Origin: an uncultured Flavobacteriaceae bacterium
GTDB taxonomy: Bacteria > Bacteroidota > Bacteroidia > Flavobacteriales > Flavobacteriaceae
Direction of reading: 5' to 3'
Assembly (NCBI GenBank): GCA_913020075.1
Contig: CAJWAE010000005.1
Coordinates: 1-49,095, forward strand
Length of the DNA: 49,095 nucleotides
Under the pieces are notes generated by a model. It was not told the origin of the DNA. It searched no databases and saw only the letters and a list, made by a program, of their open reading frames with translations. Numbering within the stretch: the stretch's first letter is position 1; every line of letters starts with the position of its first letter. This document shows, in pieces, positions 7,437 to 16,007 of this stretch. A program made the position numbers and the translations under genes.

Positions 7437-8561
7437 ATGTCTAATTTATATTTTCATTTCCCTTTTTGTAAACAAGCATGTCATTATTGTAATTTCCATT
7501 TTTCAACAGCAATAAAAAGTAAAGATCTTATATGGGATGCTATGATAAAAGAGCTTCAGCTTCGATCGGATGAAGTGAAATCTCCATTAGAAAGTATTTA
7601 TTTTGGAGGTGGCTCACCTTCATTAATTTCTCCTGAAAAAATAGATTCTCTTTTAAAGAAAATTAAAAATCAGTTTTCAGTCTTAAATACAGTTGAGATT
7701 ACTTTAGAAGTTAATCCAGATGATGTCACAAAGAATTATTTAATTGAATTAAAACAGGCAGGTATTAATCGTTTAAGCCTAGGCACTCAATCTTTTTTTG
7801 ATGAAGATTTAAAGTTGATGAATCGTGCTCATAATTCAGATCAAGCTATTGAAGCTTTAGAAAATGTAACAAATCAATTTCAAAATTTCTCAATTGATTT
7901 GATTTATGGAATGCCTAATTCTAACATTACTTCATGGGAAAAAAACATACAAAGAGCCTTAAAGTTTAATCCACCCCATATTTCGGCTTATGCATTGACG
8001 GTAGAAAAAAAAACAGTTTTGTACGACCAGATAAAAAATAAGAAAATTGAGCTTATTTCAGATGAAGAAGTTAAGGAACAGTATGATCTTTTAGTATTAA
8101 AAATGAATACTTTAGGTTTTGTCAATTATGAATTTTCAAATTTTGGAAAGCCAGGTTTTTTTTCAATAAACAATCAAAATTATTGGAATGGAAAATCTTA
8201 CATAGGTATTGGGCCTTCTGCCCATAGTTATGATGGAGATGTTCTAAGGAGTTGGAATATTTCTAATAATCAACTTTATGTTAAGTCAATATCTTCAGGT
8301 GAGCTAAATTTTGAAAAAGAAAAATTGAGCTCTAAAGATCTCTACAATGAATACATTATGACAGGATTGAGGAAAATAGAAGGACTTTCTTTAAGTTACG
8401 TAAAAATAAAATTTGGGAAACCATATGCTGAATATTTGGAAGCTCAGGTTGACAAAAACCTTAAGTCTAGAAATTTTTATTGGGATGGAGATTATCTAAA
8501 AATTTCACAAAAAGCTAAATTTTTAACGGATGGTCTTGCAGCTGATCTTTTCAGGATATAG
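7437..8561 (+). CDS. hemW: Radical SAM family heme chaperone HemW
   Basis: A 374-residue HemN-like protein. The N-terminal CKQACHYCNFHF gives the CxxxCxxC radical SAM cluster. The CNF form and the short N-terminus are typical of HemW rather than of coproporphyrinogen oxidase HemN. YFGGGSPSL, EVNPDD and LGTQSF follow in the expected order. HemW binds heme and delivers it to respiratory enzymes. It begins 8 nt after ruvC, probably in the same operon. Confidence 0.93.
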   Translation: MSNLYFHFPFCKQACHYCNFHFSTAIKSKDLIWDAMIKELQLRSDEVKSPLESIYFGGGSPSLISPEKIDSLLKKIKNQFSVLNTVEITLEVNPDDVTKNYLIELKQAGINRLSLGTQSFFDEDLKLMNRAHNSDQAIEALENVTNQFQNFSIDLIYGMPNSNITSWEKNIQRALKFNPPHISAYALTVEKKTVLYDQIKNKKIELISDEEVKEQYDLLVLKMNTLGFVNYEFSNFGKPGFFSINNQNYWNGKSYIGIGPSAHSYDGDVLRSWNISNNQLYVKSISSGELNFEKEKLSSKDLYNEYIMTGLRKIEGLSLSYVKIKFGKPYAEYLEAQVDKNLKSRNFYWDGDYLKISQKAKFLTDGLAADLFRI

Positions 8562-8603
8562 GAAGGTAATAGATGTTTAGTATTTACATCAAATCTCCGT
8601 TCA

Positions 8604-9003
8604 ATGATGAAGGATATTATTCTCTTTTTACATATTATAACTGCATTGCCTTTAATTCCTATTGGGGCATATCTTCTTTTATCTAAAAAAAGAAGATTCT
8701 AAATATAGAAGTTTAGTAAAGTTATGGATGTTGCTTATGTTTATTAAGGGATTATTAATCGTCTTTCTACCATCTGTTGTTGGACCAAAATAGTTTAATC
8801 ATCTTGGACTATTAAACTTATTTACTCTATTAACGTTGTTGAGAGCTCCTTATATTATTAACTATGCTAGAAGTGGTAATATGACAAGACATAAAAGAAC
8901 GGTCAGAGTATTATACGTTGCATTAATAGCAACGTTTCTAAGTGCTTTTGTGCCTGATAGATTCTTAAGTAATCTAATATTTTCCAATAACTGGATTATT
9001 TAA
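8604..9003 (+). pseudogene. Decayed DUF2306-like membrane protein gene
   Basis: Not in the ORF track. An ATG at 8604 opens a membrane segment (IILFLHIITALPLIPIGAYL) that runs into a stop at 8700. Removing one base from the A7 run at 8685-8691 continues the protein in another frame (KYRSLVKLWMLLMFIKGLLI) to an in-frame TAG at 8791. Past that codon, where TGG would give GPKWFNHLG, the same frame reads HLGLLNLFTLLTLL and a GNMTRHKRTV segment to TAA at 9001. The joined product of about 130 residues resembles the DUF2306 four-helix family. One frameshift plus one nonsense codon indicate a dead gene. Confidence 0.7.
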
Positions 9004-9007
9004 TTTT

Positions 9008-10402
9008 TTAGTTAAATTCAGTTGTTTTTTTCTTAAATAAACTAATATAATGTTCATAAAACCTGGGTATGGTTTCTATACCCTTAAAGAAGTTAAAAAG
9101 TCCGAAATGTTCGTTTGGTGAGTGAATAGCATCACTGTCTAGGCCAAATCCCATTAAAATTGATTTTACACCAAGTTCTTTTTCAAACATGGGTACAATG
9201 GGAATACTTCCTCCGCCTCGGCTGGGAATTGGAGCTATACCAAAAGTATCAAGATAAGCATAATGAGCAGCCTTATAACCGATCGTTTCCGTGGGAGTTA
9301 CATAAGCATAGCCCCCATGATGTTTTATTACATCTACAGTAACACCTTTTGGAGCTAGTGATTTGAAATGTTCAGTAAATAATTCACTAATTTCATTCCA
9401 TTCCTGATCAGGAACCAATCGCATAGATATTTTTGCTTGTGCTTTACTAGCAATAACTGTTTTGGCTCCTTCTCCAGTGTATCCACCCCAAATTCCATTG
9501 ACATCTAGGGTTGGTCTGATTGTTCGGCGTTCTTCATTATTATATCCCGATTCACCTCTTATATCAGTAATTCCAATTGAGGATTTAAAATCATTTAGGT
9601 CAAAAGGTGCTTTTGCCATTTCTAAACGTTCTTCTTGAGAAAGTTCTTCCACACGATCATAAAATCCAGGAATGGTAACTCTTTGATTTTCATCATGTAA
9701 TTTAGAAATCATTTCACACAATACGTTTATTGGATTAGCAACCGATCCACCATATAAACCCGAATGTAAATCTCGATTGGGTCCTGTGATAGTTACCTCC
9801 ATGTAGCTTAGGCCCCTCAATCCAGTTGAAATTGAAGGTTGTTTTTGTGAAATCATTCCAGTATCTGAAATTAGAATAATATCGCATTTTAATTTTTCTT
9901 TATTTGCTTTTACAAAATCTTCTAAATTATCACTTCCGACCTCTTCCTCGCCCTCAATCATGAACTTAATATTGCACTTCAAAGGCCCTTGACTTAACAT
10001 TACTTCCAAAGCTTTGATGTGCATAAAAACTTGTCCTTTATCATCACATGCTCCACGAGCAAATACAGCACCTTGAGGATGAAGCGAGGTGGTCTTTATA
10101 ACAGGTTCAAAGGGTGGACTTTCCCAAAGATCAATTGGGTCAGGAGGTTGAACATCATAGTGCCCATAAACTAAAACTGTTGGATAGTTTGAATCGACAA
10201 GACACTCCCCATAAACTATAGGATGTCCAGAAGTTTTTATAATTTCTGTTTGAGGACAACCTGCATTTTTAAGGGCATCTTTAACCCATTGAGCAGCAAT
10301 TTCGACATCTTTTTTATAAGCATTATCTGCGCTTACGGATGGAATTTTTAAAAAAGAGATCCATTCATCTAAAAATCGTTTTTGATCTGTTGTCAATTCC
10401 AT
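9008..10402 (-). CDS. M20-family dipeptidase
   Basis: A 464-residue zinc peptidase of the M20 family, dipeptidase subgroup. Metal and catalytic residues are in place: VYGHYDVQPPDP, ACDDKGQ, EGEEEVGS and SDTGM, with the dimerisation domain in the middle and IHSPNEHFGL near the end. No signal peptide is seen, so it is probably cytoplasmic and cleaves imported dipeptides. It is a single gene with its own -7 box, facing the DUF2306 remnant. Confidence 0.92.
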   Translation of the reverse strand: MELTTDQKRFLDEWISFLKIPSVSADNAYKKDVEIAAQWVKDALKNAGCPQTEIIKTSGHPIVYGECLVDSNYPTVLVYGHYDVQPPDPIDLWESPPFEPVIKTTSLHPQGAVFARGACDDKGQVFMHIKALEVMLSQGPLKCNIKFMIEGEEEVGSDNLEDFVKANKEKLKCDIILISDTGMISQKQPSISTGLRGLSYMEVTITGPNRDLHSGLYGGSVANPINVLCEMISKLHDENQRVTIPGFYDRVEELSQEERLEMAKAPFDLNDFKSSIGITDIRGESGYNNEERRTIRPTLDVNGIWGGYTGEGAKTVIASKAQAKISMRLVPDQEWNEISELFTEHFKSLAPKGVTVDVIKHHGGYAYVTPTETIGYKAAHYAYLDTFGIAPIPSRGGGSIPIVPMFEKELGVKSILMGFGLDSDAIHSPNEHFGLFNFFKGIETIPRFYEHYISLFKKKTTEFN

Positions 10403-10427
10403 ATTTATGTGTGTTCTAATTTAAATA

Positions 10428-10435
10428 CAAAGTTA
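10428..10435 (-). promoter_or_regulatory. Bacteroidota -7 box for the M20 dipeptidase
   Basis: The minus strand reads TAACTTTG (TAnnTTTG), 25 nt before the ATG. No clear -33 TTTG is seen at the usual spacing. Confidence 0.45.
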
Positions 10436-10482
10436 ACAAATGTATTTTTTTTAGAAGAGGAAATTTTATTGGAAAACTTATT

Positions 10483-10490
10483 TATATTTG
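10483..10490 (+). promoter_or_regulatory. Bacteroidota -7 box for tRNA-Leu
   Basis: TATATTTG (TAnnTTTG) lies 12 nt before the first base of the tRNA. Confidence 0.5.
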
Positions 10491-10502
10491 TCATCCTTAA
10501 AA

Positions 10503-10584
10503 GCGGGTGTGGTGAAATTGGTAGACACGCTAGATTTAGGATCTAGTGCTTTACGGCTTGGGGGTTCGAGTCCCTTCACCCGCA
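10503..10584 (+). tRNA. tRNA-Leu (anticodon TAG)
   Basis: A complete 82-nt tRNA. The acceptor strands GCGGGTG (10503-10509) and CACCCGC (10577-10583) pair perfectly, with discriminator A10584. The anticodon arm is CTAGA-TTTAGGA-TCTAG with TAG at 10537-10539. A long variable arm follows, as expected for a class II leucine tRNA, and the T loop is TTCGAGT. CCA is not encoded. It reads CUN leucine codons. Confidence 0.97.
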
Positions 10585-10591
10585 CTAAATT

Positions 10592-10641
10592 AAAAAAACC
10601 TTTAAAAAACTTCAATAGAATTATTTTTTAAAGGTTTTTTT
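10592..10641 (+). terminator. Strong intrinsic terminator after tRNA-Leu
   Basis: A perfect 18-bp inverted repeat (AAAAAAACCTTTAAAAAA and its complement, 10592-10609 and 10624-10641) with a 14-nt loop and T-rich end. The symmetry means it can act on both strands. Confidence 0.85.
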
Positions 10642-10678
10642 AAATCTTATGTAATCCGTCGCAAAAAGTTATTTTATC

Positions 10679-10780
10679 TCATTTTCCAAATCTATACATA
10701 GTAAAATCCGTACTGTGAAGAATTTTATTACCCTGTTTATAAGTAAGATTTACATTTCCATTTATTGCAATTTGGCCCAT
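10679..10780 (-). pseudogene. Possible remnant of a small secreted or NTF2-like protein
   Basis: A 33-codon reading frame on the minus strand (MGQIAINGNVNLTYKQG..., ending FTMYRFGK). The beta-strand-like text resembles the C-terminal part of SnoaL/DUF4440-type proteins, but the ORF is too short to be a domain, and the upstream bases in frame hit a TAG. A shift in the nearby A8 run would extend it. This is weak evidence for a decayed gene between tRNA-Leu and the DUF885 gene. Confidence 0.2.
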
Positions 10781-10822
10781 TTTTTCTAAATATATCTACT
10801 TTTTTTTCCTCCATTTGAAGGT

Positions 10823-12532
10823 TTATGTTTTTAATTTTTCAATGTAATTTAAAATTCTTTCCTCTAAAAGTGGAAGGGTTACTGTGCCTTTTTCCAAAAT
10901 GACTTCGTGAAAATCTCGAATATCAAAATTTTCTCCCAAAACTTTTTCAGCTTTTTTTCTTAGTTCACGAATTTTTATTTCACCAATTTTATATGCTAAA
11001 GCTTGTCCTGGCCAAGAAATATACCTGTCAACTTCAGTATTTATTTCATGTAAGGAAAGAGCCGTGTTTTTAGCCATGAACTCAACTGACTCTTCACGCG
11101 TCCATCCAAAAGAATGAATTCCAGTATCAACAACTAAACGACAAGCTCGCCACATTTCATATGTAAGTTTGCCAAAATGTTCATAGGGAGTTGAATATAT
11201 ATCCATTTCATTAGCTAGGTATTCACAATAAAGCCCCCATCCTTCTCCGTAAGCCGACAAGTATAAGTTTTTCCGAAACTGTGGAATATTTTCAGGAAGC
11301 TCGTTATTTAAAGCCCCCTGTAAGTGGTGACCTGGTACCGCTTCATGAGCTGTTAAAGAAGGGATTGAATAAAGAGGTCTACTTGGAAGATCATAGGTAT
11401 TAACCCAATAATAACCTGGGTCTGTACTTTCTTTTGAGGTTCCTATATATCTTCCGGCAGTATATTTAGGAGCGATAGAGGAGGGAACAGGTGCTACACC
11501 GTAAGGTTTTCTAGGAAGAGTTTTGAAAAAACGAGGTAATTGTTCATCTAATTTTTTGGCAATACTTCTAGCAAACATTAATAATTCTTCAGATGTTTTA
11601 GGGTAAAACTGAGGGTCTGTTCTTAAAAACTCTATAAAGTCCTGGATTGACCCTTTAAATTTGACTTCTTCTAAAATATTTACCATCTTTTTCTTAATAC
11701 GAATAACTTCCTCAATTCCAATATCATGAATTTGTTGAGGAGTCATTTTTAGAGTAGTGTAATAATCAATCCGACTTTGATAATAAGCCTCACCATTAGG
11801 TGTTTCAGACACACCAAGTTTTGTTCTAGTTTGTGGATAATAGGTTTTTTCAAAAAATATTTTTACAGCTTTAAATGACGGAACTACATTAGCCATAATC
11901 ACTTCTTTAGCTGCTTTACGTAGAGAATCTTTTTCAAAAGAGCTAATAGGGTTGGGAAGTTTTAAAAAAGGAGAATAATAAAAATTTTCTTCAGCCGTTT
12001 CAGTTATATGTTGCTCGTATGTAGATTCATATCCTTTAAAAATGACTAAGGGTTGACCCATTCCTGCATCTAATCCTTTTTTAATTAATATTGATTGTTT
12101 TTCAATATAATTAGGAATTGCCTTGAGTGTTTTCAAATATTCTAATGCTGCTTTCTTGTTAACAATGGGACGAACTTTATAAGTGAGACTAGAGTGAAAT
12201 CCTGCATCAGAAAGAATGGGGTTCCAATGGGTTTTAAATTTAAATTTAATTGCTATTTCATTTAAAGAAAAATTAAGTAAGGTGTATGAAATTTTGGCGT
12301 CCTCATTAAGTTTATTTCGATCAATTTTTTCTAAAACCGTTTTTAGAGAATCACAAAAGTGAGCATAATTTTCAAAACGAGATTCACGATAATCTCCTAG
12401 AGGAAATGTTTTTTCAGAGTCTTTTTTATAACTTTCAAAAGACTCAATAATAACATTGAGATTATCTTCCGATTGAATCGAATTACAACCAAATAAGACC
12501 ATTGATATGCTTAAAAGAGTGATTATTTTCAT
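10823..12532 (-). CDS. DUF885 family lipoprotein, putative metallopeptidase
   Basis: A 569-residue protein. The ORF track extends 46 codons further, but those overlap the upstream gene. The ATG at 12532 opens a clear lipoprotein signal (MKIITLLSISMVLFGCN) and lies one base after the upstream stop. The zinc motif HEAVPGHH (about residue 370) is the DUF885 form of HExxH. Such proteins are thought to be surface or periplasmic peptidases; the substrate is unknown. It is tightly coupled with the amidohydrolase gene upstream. Confidence 0.88.
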   Translation of the reverse strand: MKIITLLSISMVLFGCNSIQSEDNLNVIIESFESYKKDSEKTFPLGDYRESRFENYAHFCDSLKTVLEKIDRNKLNEDAKISYTLLNFSLNEIAIKFKFKTHWNPILSDAGFHSSLTYKVRPIVNKKAALEYLKTLKAIPNYIEKQSILIKKGLDAGMGQPLVIFKGYESTYEQHITETAEENFYYSPFLKLPNPISSFEKDSLRKAAKEVIMANVVPSFKAVKIFFEKTYYPQTRTKLGVSETPNGEAYYQSRIDYYTTLKMTPQQIHDIGIEEVIRIKKKMVNILEEVKFKGSIQDFIEFLRTDPQFYPKTSEELLMFARSIAKKLDEQLPRFFKTLPRKPYGVAPVPSSIAPKYTAGRYIGTSKESTDPGYYWVNTYDLPSRPLYSIPSLTAHEAVPGHHLQGALNNELPENIPQFRKNLYLSAYGEGWGLYCEYLANEMDIYSTPYEHFGKLTYEMWRACRLVVDTGIHSFGWTREESVEFMAKNTALSLHEINTEVDRYISWPGQALAYKIGEIKIRELRKKAEKVLGENFDIRDFHEVILEKGTVTLPLLEERILNYIEKLKT

Positions 12533-12533
12533 T

Positions 12534-14153
12534 TTATTTTGGTTTTGAATATCCCGGACCAGTAATATATTTTCCTGGGAATTGTTTTGTGTGATTTCCA
12601 TTATTGAGAACTTGTATTCCGTTAACCCATACATGCTCAACACCCTGGGCATATTGAAGTGGGTTTTCAAATGTTGCTATATCTTTCACTGTTTTAGGAT
12701 CAAAAACAACAATATCTCCATAATAATTCTGTTTAATTAGACCACGATCTTTTAATCCTAAATTATGTGCTGGTAATCCACTTAGCTTGTGAATTGCTTC
12801 TTCTAAACTTATTAGTTTTTCGTCTCGAGTATATTTTCCTAAAACCCTAATGAAGCTTCCGTAGGCTCTGGGGTGTGTTCTGAAACTTTCTTCTGGATCT
12901 GAAAAGGATCCTGCATCAGAACAAAATGACACCCAAGGAAGTTTAATTTTTTTATTAATATTTTCTTCACTCATGCTAAAGTAAATACATTGAATACGAC
13001 TATCATCTTCAAGTATTAAATCTACAATAGCTTCTTCAGGCTTTTGATTTCTCATTTTTGCAGCCTCCGCAATAGTCTTCCCTTGGTATTTCTCAGTCAT
13101 TAAAGGTGTTTTAAATCCAACCATTAAGATTCCTTCAGGAGGTTGCTGATTTAATTCTTCTTTAATTTCTTTTAGTAGGCGTCTTCGGGCTTGAGGTTCG
13201 CGCATTCGTTTCATCCATTCTTGGTGTCCTCCCTCTTGAATCCAAGTAGGAATCACCCCCGTTAAACCTGTAGAGCTAGCAGGGTAAGTGTAAATGTCAG
13301 CTGTGATTTTGAGTCCTTCTCTTTGAGCACCTTCAACCCGCTTAATAATTGTATCTAAAAGATGCCAATTAGGTCTTCTAGATGCTTTAAGGTGGTATAT
13401 TTCAGCGGCAATATTAGCTCCTTTAGCAATTTCGAAAAGTTCTTCAAGGGCTTCTAATACACGTGCGTCTTCATTGCGTATATGAGAAATATACATCCCA
13501 CCATAATCTGATGCTACCTTACTTAATGCAATTAATTCTTCTGTATTAGCATAATCTCCAGGGGCATAAATTAAAGAAGAACCAATTCCCATAGCACCCT
13601 CTAACATAGCAGACTTTACACTTTGTTGCATGTCTAACATTTCCTTATTTGTTGCTATTCTATTAGTGTATCCAATATGTTGAATTCTTACAGTTGTGGC
13701 CCCCAAGAAAGAAGCAATATTTGTTGATATTTTATTGTTTTTAAGTTTTTCCATTGCCATTCCAAAAGAGACATAGTCAGTACTGTCAGGATGACTTTTG
13801 GGACCTGCCGAGGTTCCTTCTCCAAAAACCTCTAAAGTTACTCCTTGCTTAAGGTCACTTAATGATCTTCCATCTTTTAAAAGCGAATTGTATCCCCAGC
13901 TCAACATATTAATAAACCCAGGAGAAACAACTTTATTTTTTGCGTCAATTAGGTGTTTAGCTTCAAATGACTTAGGTGGCCCTACATAGATAATTCGTTC
14001 CTCTTGGAGAGCAATAGTGCCTAAAAAAGGTTTAGTACCGCTTCCATCATAAATCAAGCCATTTTGGATAACCGTATCAATTTCAGGAATTGTGCTACAT
14101 CTAAAAATAAAAAGAAGAAAAAAAATAGGTAAGAGGAGCTTTTGGCGCAGCAT
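12534..14153 (-). CDS. D-aminoacylase-like amidohydrolase lipoprotein
   Basis: A 539-residue member of the amidohydrolase superfamily nearest to N-acyl-D-amino-acid deacylases. The N-terminus is a lipoprotein signal (LFIFRCS, Cys at about residue 19). The usual PGFIDxHxH metal site reads PGFINMLSWG, so both histidines of the first motif are missing. Later elements remain: SHIRNED, EIYHLKAS and CSDAGS. The active site may therefore use one metal or differ. It is the first gene of a two-gene unit with the DUF885 peptidase, which suggests linked turnover of peptides or acylated amino acids outside the cytoplasm. Confidence 0.85.
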   Translation of the reverse strand: MLRQKLLLPIFFLLFIFRCSTIPEIDTVIQNGLIYDGSGTKPFLGTIALQEERIIYVGPPKSFEAKHLIDAKNKVVSPGFINMLSWGYNSLLKDGRSLSDLKQGVTLEVFGEGTSAGPKSHPDSTDYVSFGMAMEKLKNNKISTNIASFLGATTVRIQHIGYTNRIATNKEMLDMQQSVKSAMLEGAMGIGSSLIYAPGDYANTEELIALSKVASDYGGMYISHIRNEDARVLEALEELFEIAKGANIAAEIYHLKASRRPNWHLLDTIIKRVEGAQREGLKITADIYTYPASSTGLTGVIPTWIQEGGHQEWMKRMREPQARRRLLKEIKEELNQQPPEGILMVGFKTPLMTEKYQGKTIAEAAKMRNQKPEEAIVDLILEDDSRIQCIYFSMSEENINKKIKLPWVSFCSDAGSFSDPEESFRTHPRAYGSFIRVLGKYTRDEKLISLEEAIHKLSGLPAHNLGLKDRGLIKQNYYGDIVVFDPKTVKDIATFENPLQYAQGVEHVWVNGIQVLNNGNHTKQFPGKYITGPGYSKPK

Positions 14154-14199
14154 AATGTTAATTTACACTAAGATACGATTTTGATAATACCTTTTTAAA

Positions 14200-14940
14200 T
14201 TATTTACGATAGGTCTGAAATAATTTAAACTTTATGTCATCTAAGCCTTCGTCATCAAAAGGATATTCCATTTGATCTTGAATATTGTAGAGGGATATTA
14301 ATATAAATTCACTCAAAATCACAATAAAAAAAGTAATCCAGCTTGGTCCATCTAACCCTATTTTATTAATAATTGTCGGTGTATAGACAGCAGGAAAAAT
14401 ATAGATAAAAATTAAACAATATGCTTTTAAACTTACGGGTGTTCTGTGGGAGTGAATAGCAATTAAATTATCGGAACTTGCAATTGTATCTCTGAAAAAA
14501 CGCAAGGCTTTTTCTCTATTTCCGTTACCTATAAGTTCTGATTTTTTGGATAAAAAATTATAAAAATCCTCAATTTTTTCATCGTATTCCTTAGGATTTT
14601 CATCTGGAGTACTTAAATGTTTAAACAAATATTCGTTCACCAATGAGAGGTGTTTTTCAGCCTCTTTTTTGTCTTCATCTAGAATTTTAGGACTAGATTT
14701 AAAAATATTTATAACAGTTTTAATACTTGCTCTAAAACTGCTTAAATGTTCTAATGCTTTTTCTCTTCTTCTAAAAGCGCCTCTAATTGTAAAAACCAAA
14801 GGAAAAATTATTGCGATGCTTAACAATGTCAAATCAATATTATAGACTACCCTAAATTTATAAGCTACAAGGGGCATAAGTATTGAAAAGAACAAAGTGA
14901 TTAGAGTTCGATAGTTAATTATGATGAGATACCTAGACAT
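14200..14940 (-). CDS. Bestrophin-like integral membrane protein
   Basis: About 246 residues from the ATG at 14940; the longer ORF begins at a TTG that leaves almost no room before the divergent gene. Two membrane helices lie near the N-terminus and two at about 180-230, with a charged helical middle. The C-terminal motif MEYPFDDEGLDDIK resembles the conserved PF-D tail of bestrophin-type channels. Ion transport is an inference from this likeness only. Confidence 0.6.
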   Translation of the reverse strand: MSRYLIIINYRTLITLFFSILMPLVAYKFRVVYNIDLTLLSIAIIFPLVFTIRGAFRRREKALEHLSSFRASIKTVINIFKSSPKILDEDKKEAEKHLSLVNEYLFKHLSTPDENPKEYDEKIEDFYNFLSKKSELIGNGNREKALRFFRDTIASSDNLIAIHSHRTPVSLKAYCLIFIYIFPAVYTPTIINKIGLDGPSWITFFIVILSEFILISLYNIQDQMEYPFDDEGLDDIKFKLFQTYRK

Positions 14941-14954
14941 ATAAAATGTTTTAT

Positions 14955-14962
14955 TATATTTG
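14955..14962 (+). promoter_or_regulatory. -7 box for the CotH-like gene
   Basis: TATATTTG (TAnnTTTG), 21 nt before the ATG at 14984. Only two bases separate it from the opposing -7 box of the bestrophin-like gene. Confidence 0.5.
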
Positions 14963-14964
14963 AA

Positions 14965-14972
14965 CAAATCTA
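14965..14972 (-). promoter_or_regulatory. -7 box for the bestrophin-like gene
   Basis: The minus strand reads TAGATTTG (TAnnTTTG), 24 nt before the ATG at 14940. It lies where the opposing transcript would start. Confidence 0.5.
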
Positions 14973-14983
14973 TCAACTAAATT

Positions 14984-16006
14984 ATGAATAAGCAAAACAT
15001 TTTGATCATCATTTTGTTATTAAGTGCATTTGTACATGCGCAGAAAGACTTAAAATCAGATTTACTTTTTTCTGATCAAACTCCATTAGAAATTAAACTT
15101 GGTTATTCAAATAAGGACTTGGACCGTAAAACAGATGATTCAACATTCATACATACTTCATTGCAATATCTTCATGAAGAAAAATGGTTAGCTATAGAGG
15201 TTGATTTAAGAGCACGTGGAAATTTTAGACGTAGCACATGTTATTTTCCTCCTGTGAAAATGAAAATCAAAAAGGCCCAGTATAAAGGGACTCTTTTCGA
15301 TGGAAATAAATCTATGAAACTAGTCATGCCTTGTAAGCTAGAAAAAGCAAGTAATGATAATGTTTTACAAGAGTTTATTGCTTATAAAATTTACGAAAAA
15401 ATTTCTCCTTATCATTTTAAGACCAGAAGAGTTAATATTGATTTTAAGGAAGCTAAGGGAAAGAAAAAAGTAAAAGAATTTCAACTCACCGGGTTTTTTA
15501 TTGAAGACAATAAGCGTCTCGCACAACGTTTTGAGGCAAGACCTTTTGAGCGTTATGTTCATCCGATGGCTATGCAACATTTAACCTCTGTTCATATTGC
15601 ATTTTTTCAATATCTACTGGGGAATACGGATTTTTCTACAGCATATCAACACAATTCAAAACTCATGTATATGGATAAACAGATCATTCCTCTTCCATAT
15701 GATTTTGATATGACAGGATGGGTTAACCCAAGTTATGCAACTGTCAATGAAACACTAGGTATAAAATCTGTACAGGATAGAAAATATAGAGGTCTTAAGC
15801 GTGAGCAGAAATATTTTGATGAAGTTCGAAAACAGTTAATAGATCAAAAATCTGATATAACGAATATGGTAGCTTCTTTTGAGGCTGATTTTTCAGATCC
15901 AAAAGAATATGAAAACATGTTTACTTTCATGGAATTATTTTATGATGTATTAGAAGATGACGGTAAATTTAAAAAATCAATCGTAGATCAAGCTAGAACC
16001 AAGTAA
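14984..16006 (+). CDS. Secreted protein with CotH-kinase-like features
   Basis: A 340-residue protein with a signal peptide (to about residue 19, FVHAQ). I do not recognise a named family with certainty. The order RARGNFRR, CYFPPVKMKI, NKSMKLVMP, FIAYKIYEKISPYHFKTR, then GNTDFSTAYQHNSKLM and PLPYDFDMTGW resembles CotH-type atypical kinases, where a GN-D/HN segment and a later DFD or DLD bind ATP and metal. Unlike spore CotH it would act in the periplasm or outside the cell. It converges with an alkaline phosphatase gene with one base between them. The kinase reading is an inference. Confidence 0.55.
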   Translation: MNKQNILIIILLLSAFVHAQKDLKSDLLFSDQTPLEIKLGYSNKDLDRKTDDSTFIHTSLQYLHEEKWLAIEVDLRARGNFRRSTCYFPPVKMKIKKAQYKGTLFDGNKSMKLVMPCKLEKASNDNVLQEFIAYKIYEKISPYHFKTRRVNIDFKEAKGKKKVKEFQLTGFFIEDNKRLAQRFEARPFERYVHPMAMQHLTSVHIAFFQYLLGNTDFSTAYQHNSKLMYMDKQIIPLPYDFDMTGWVNPSYATVNETLGIKSVQDRKYRGLKREQKYFDEVRKQLIDQKSDITNMVASFEADFSDPKEYENMFTFMELFYDVLEDDGKFKKSIVDQARTK

Positions 16007-16007
16007 T

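Noticed and set aside
12533-12670. 46-codon N-terminal extension of the DUF885 protein in the ORF track
   Set aside because: It overlaps the end of the amidohydrolase gene, and a perfect lipoprotein signal starts at the ATG at 12532.
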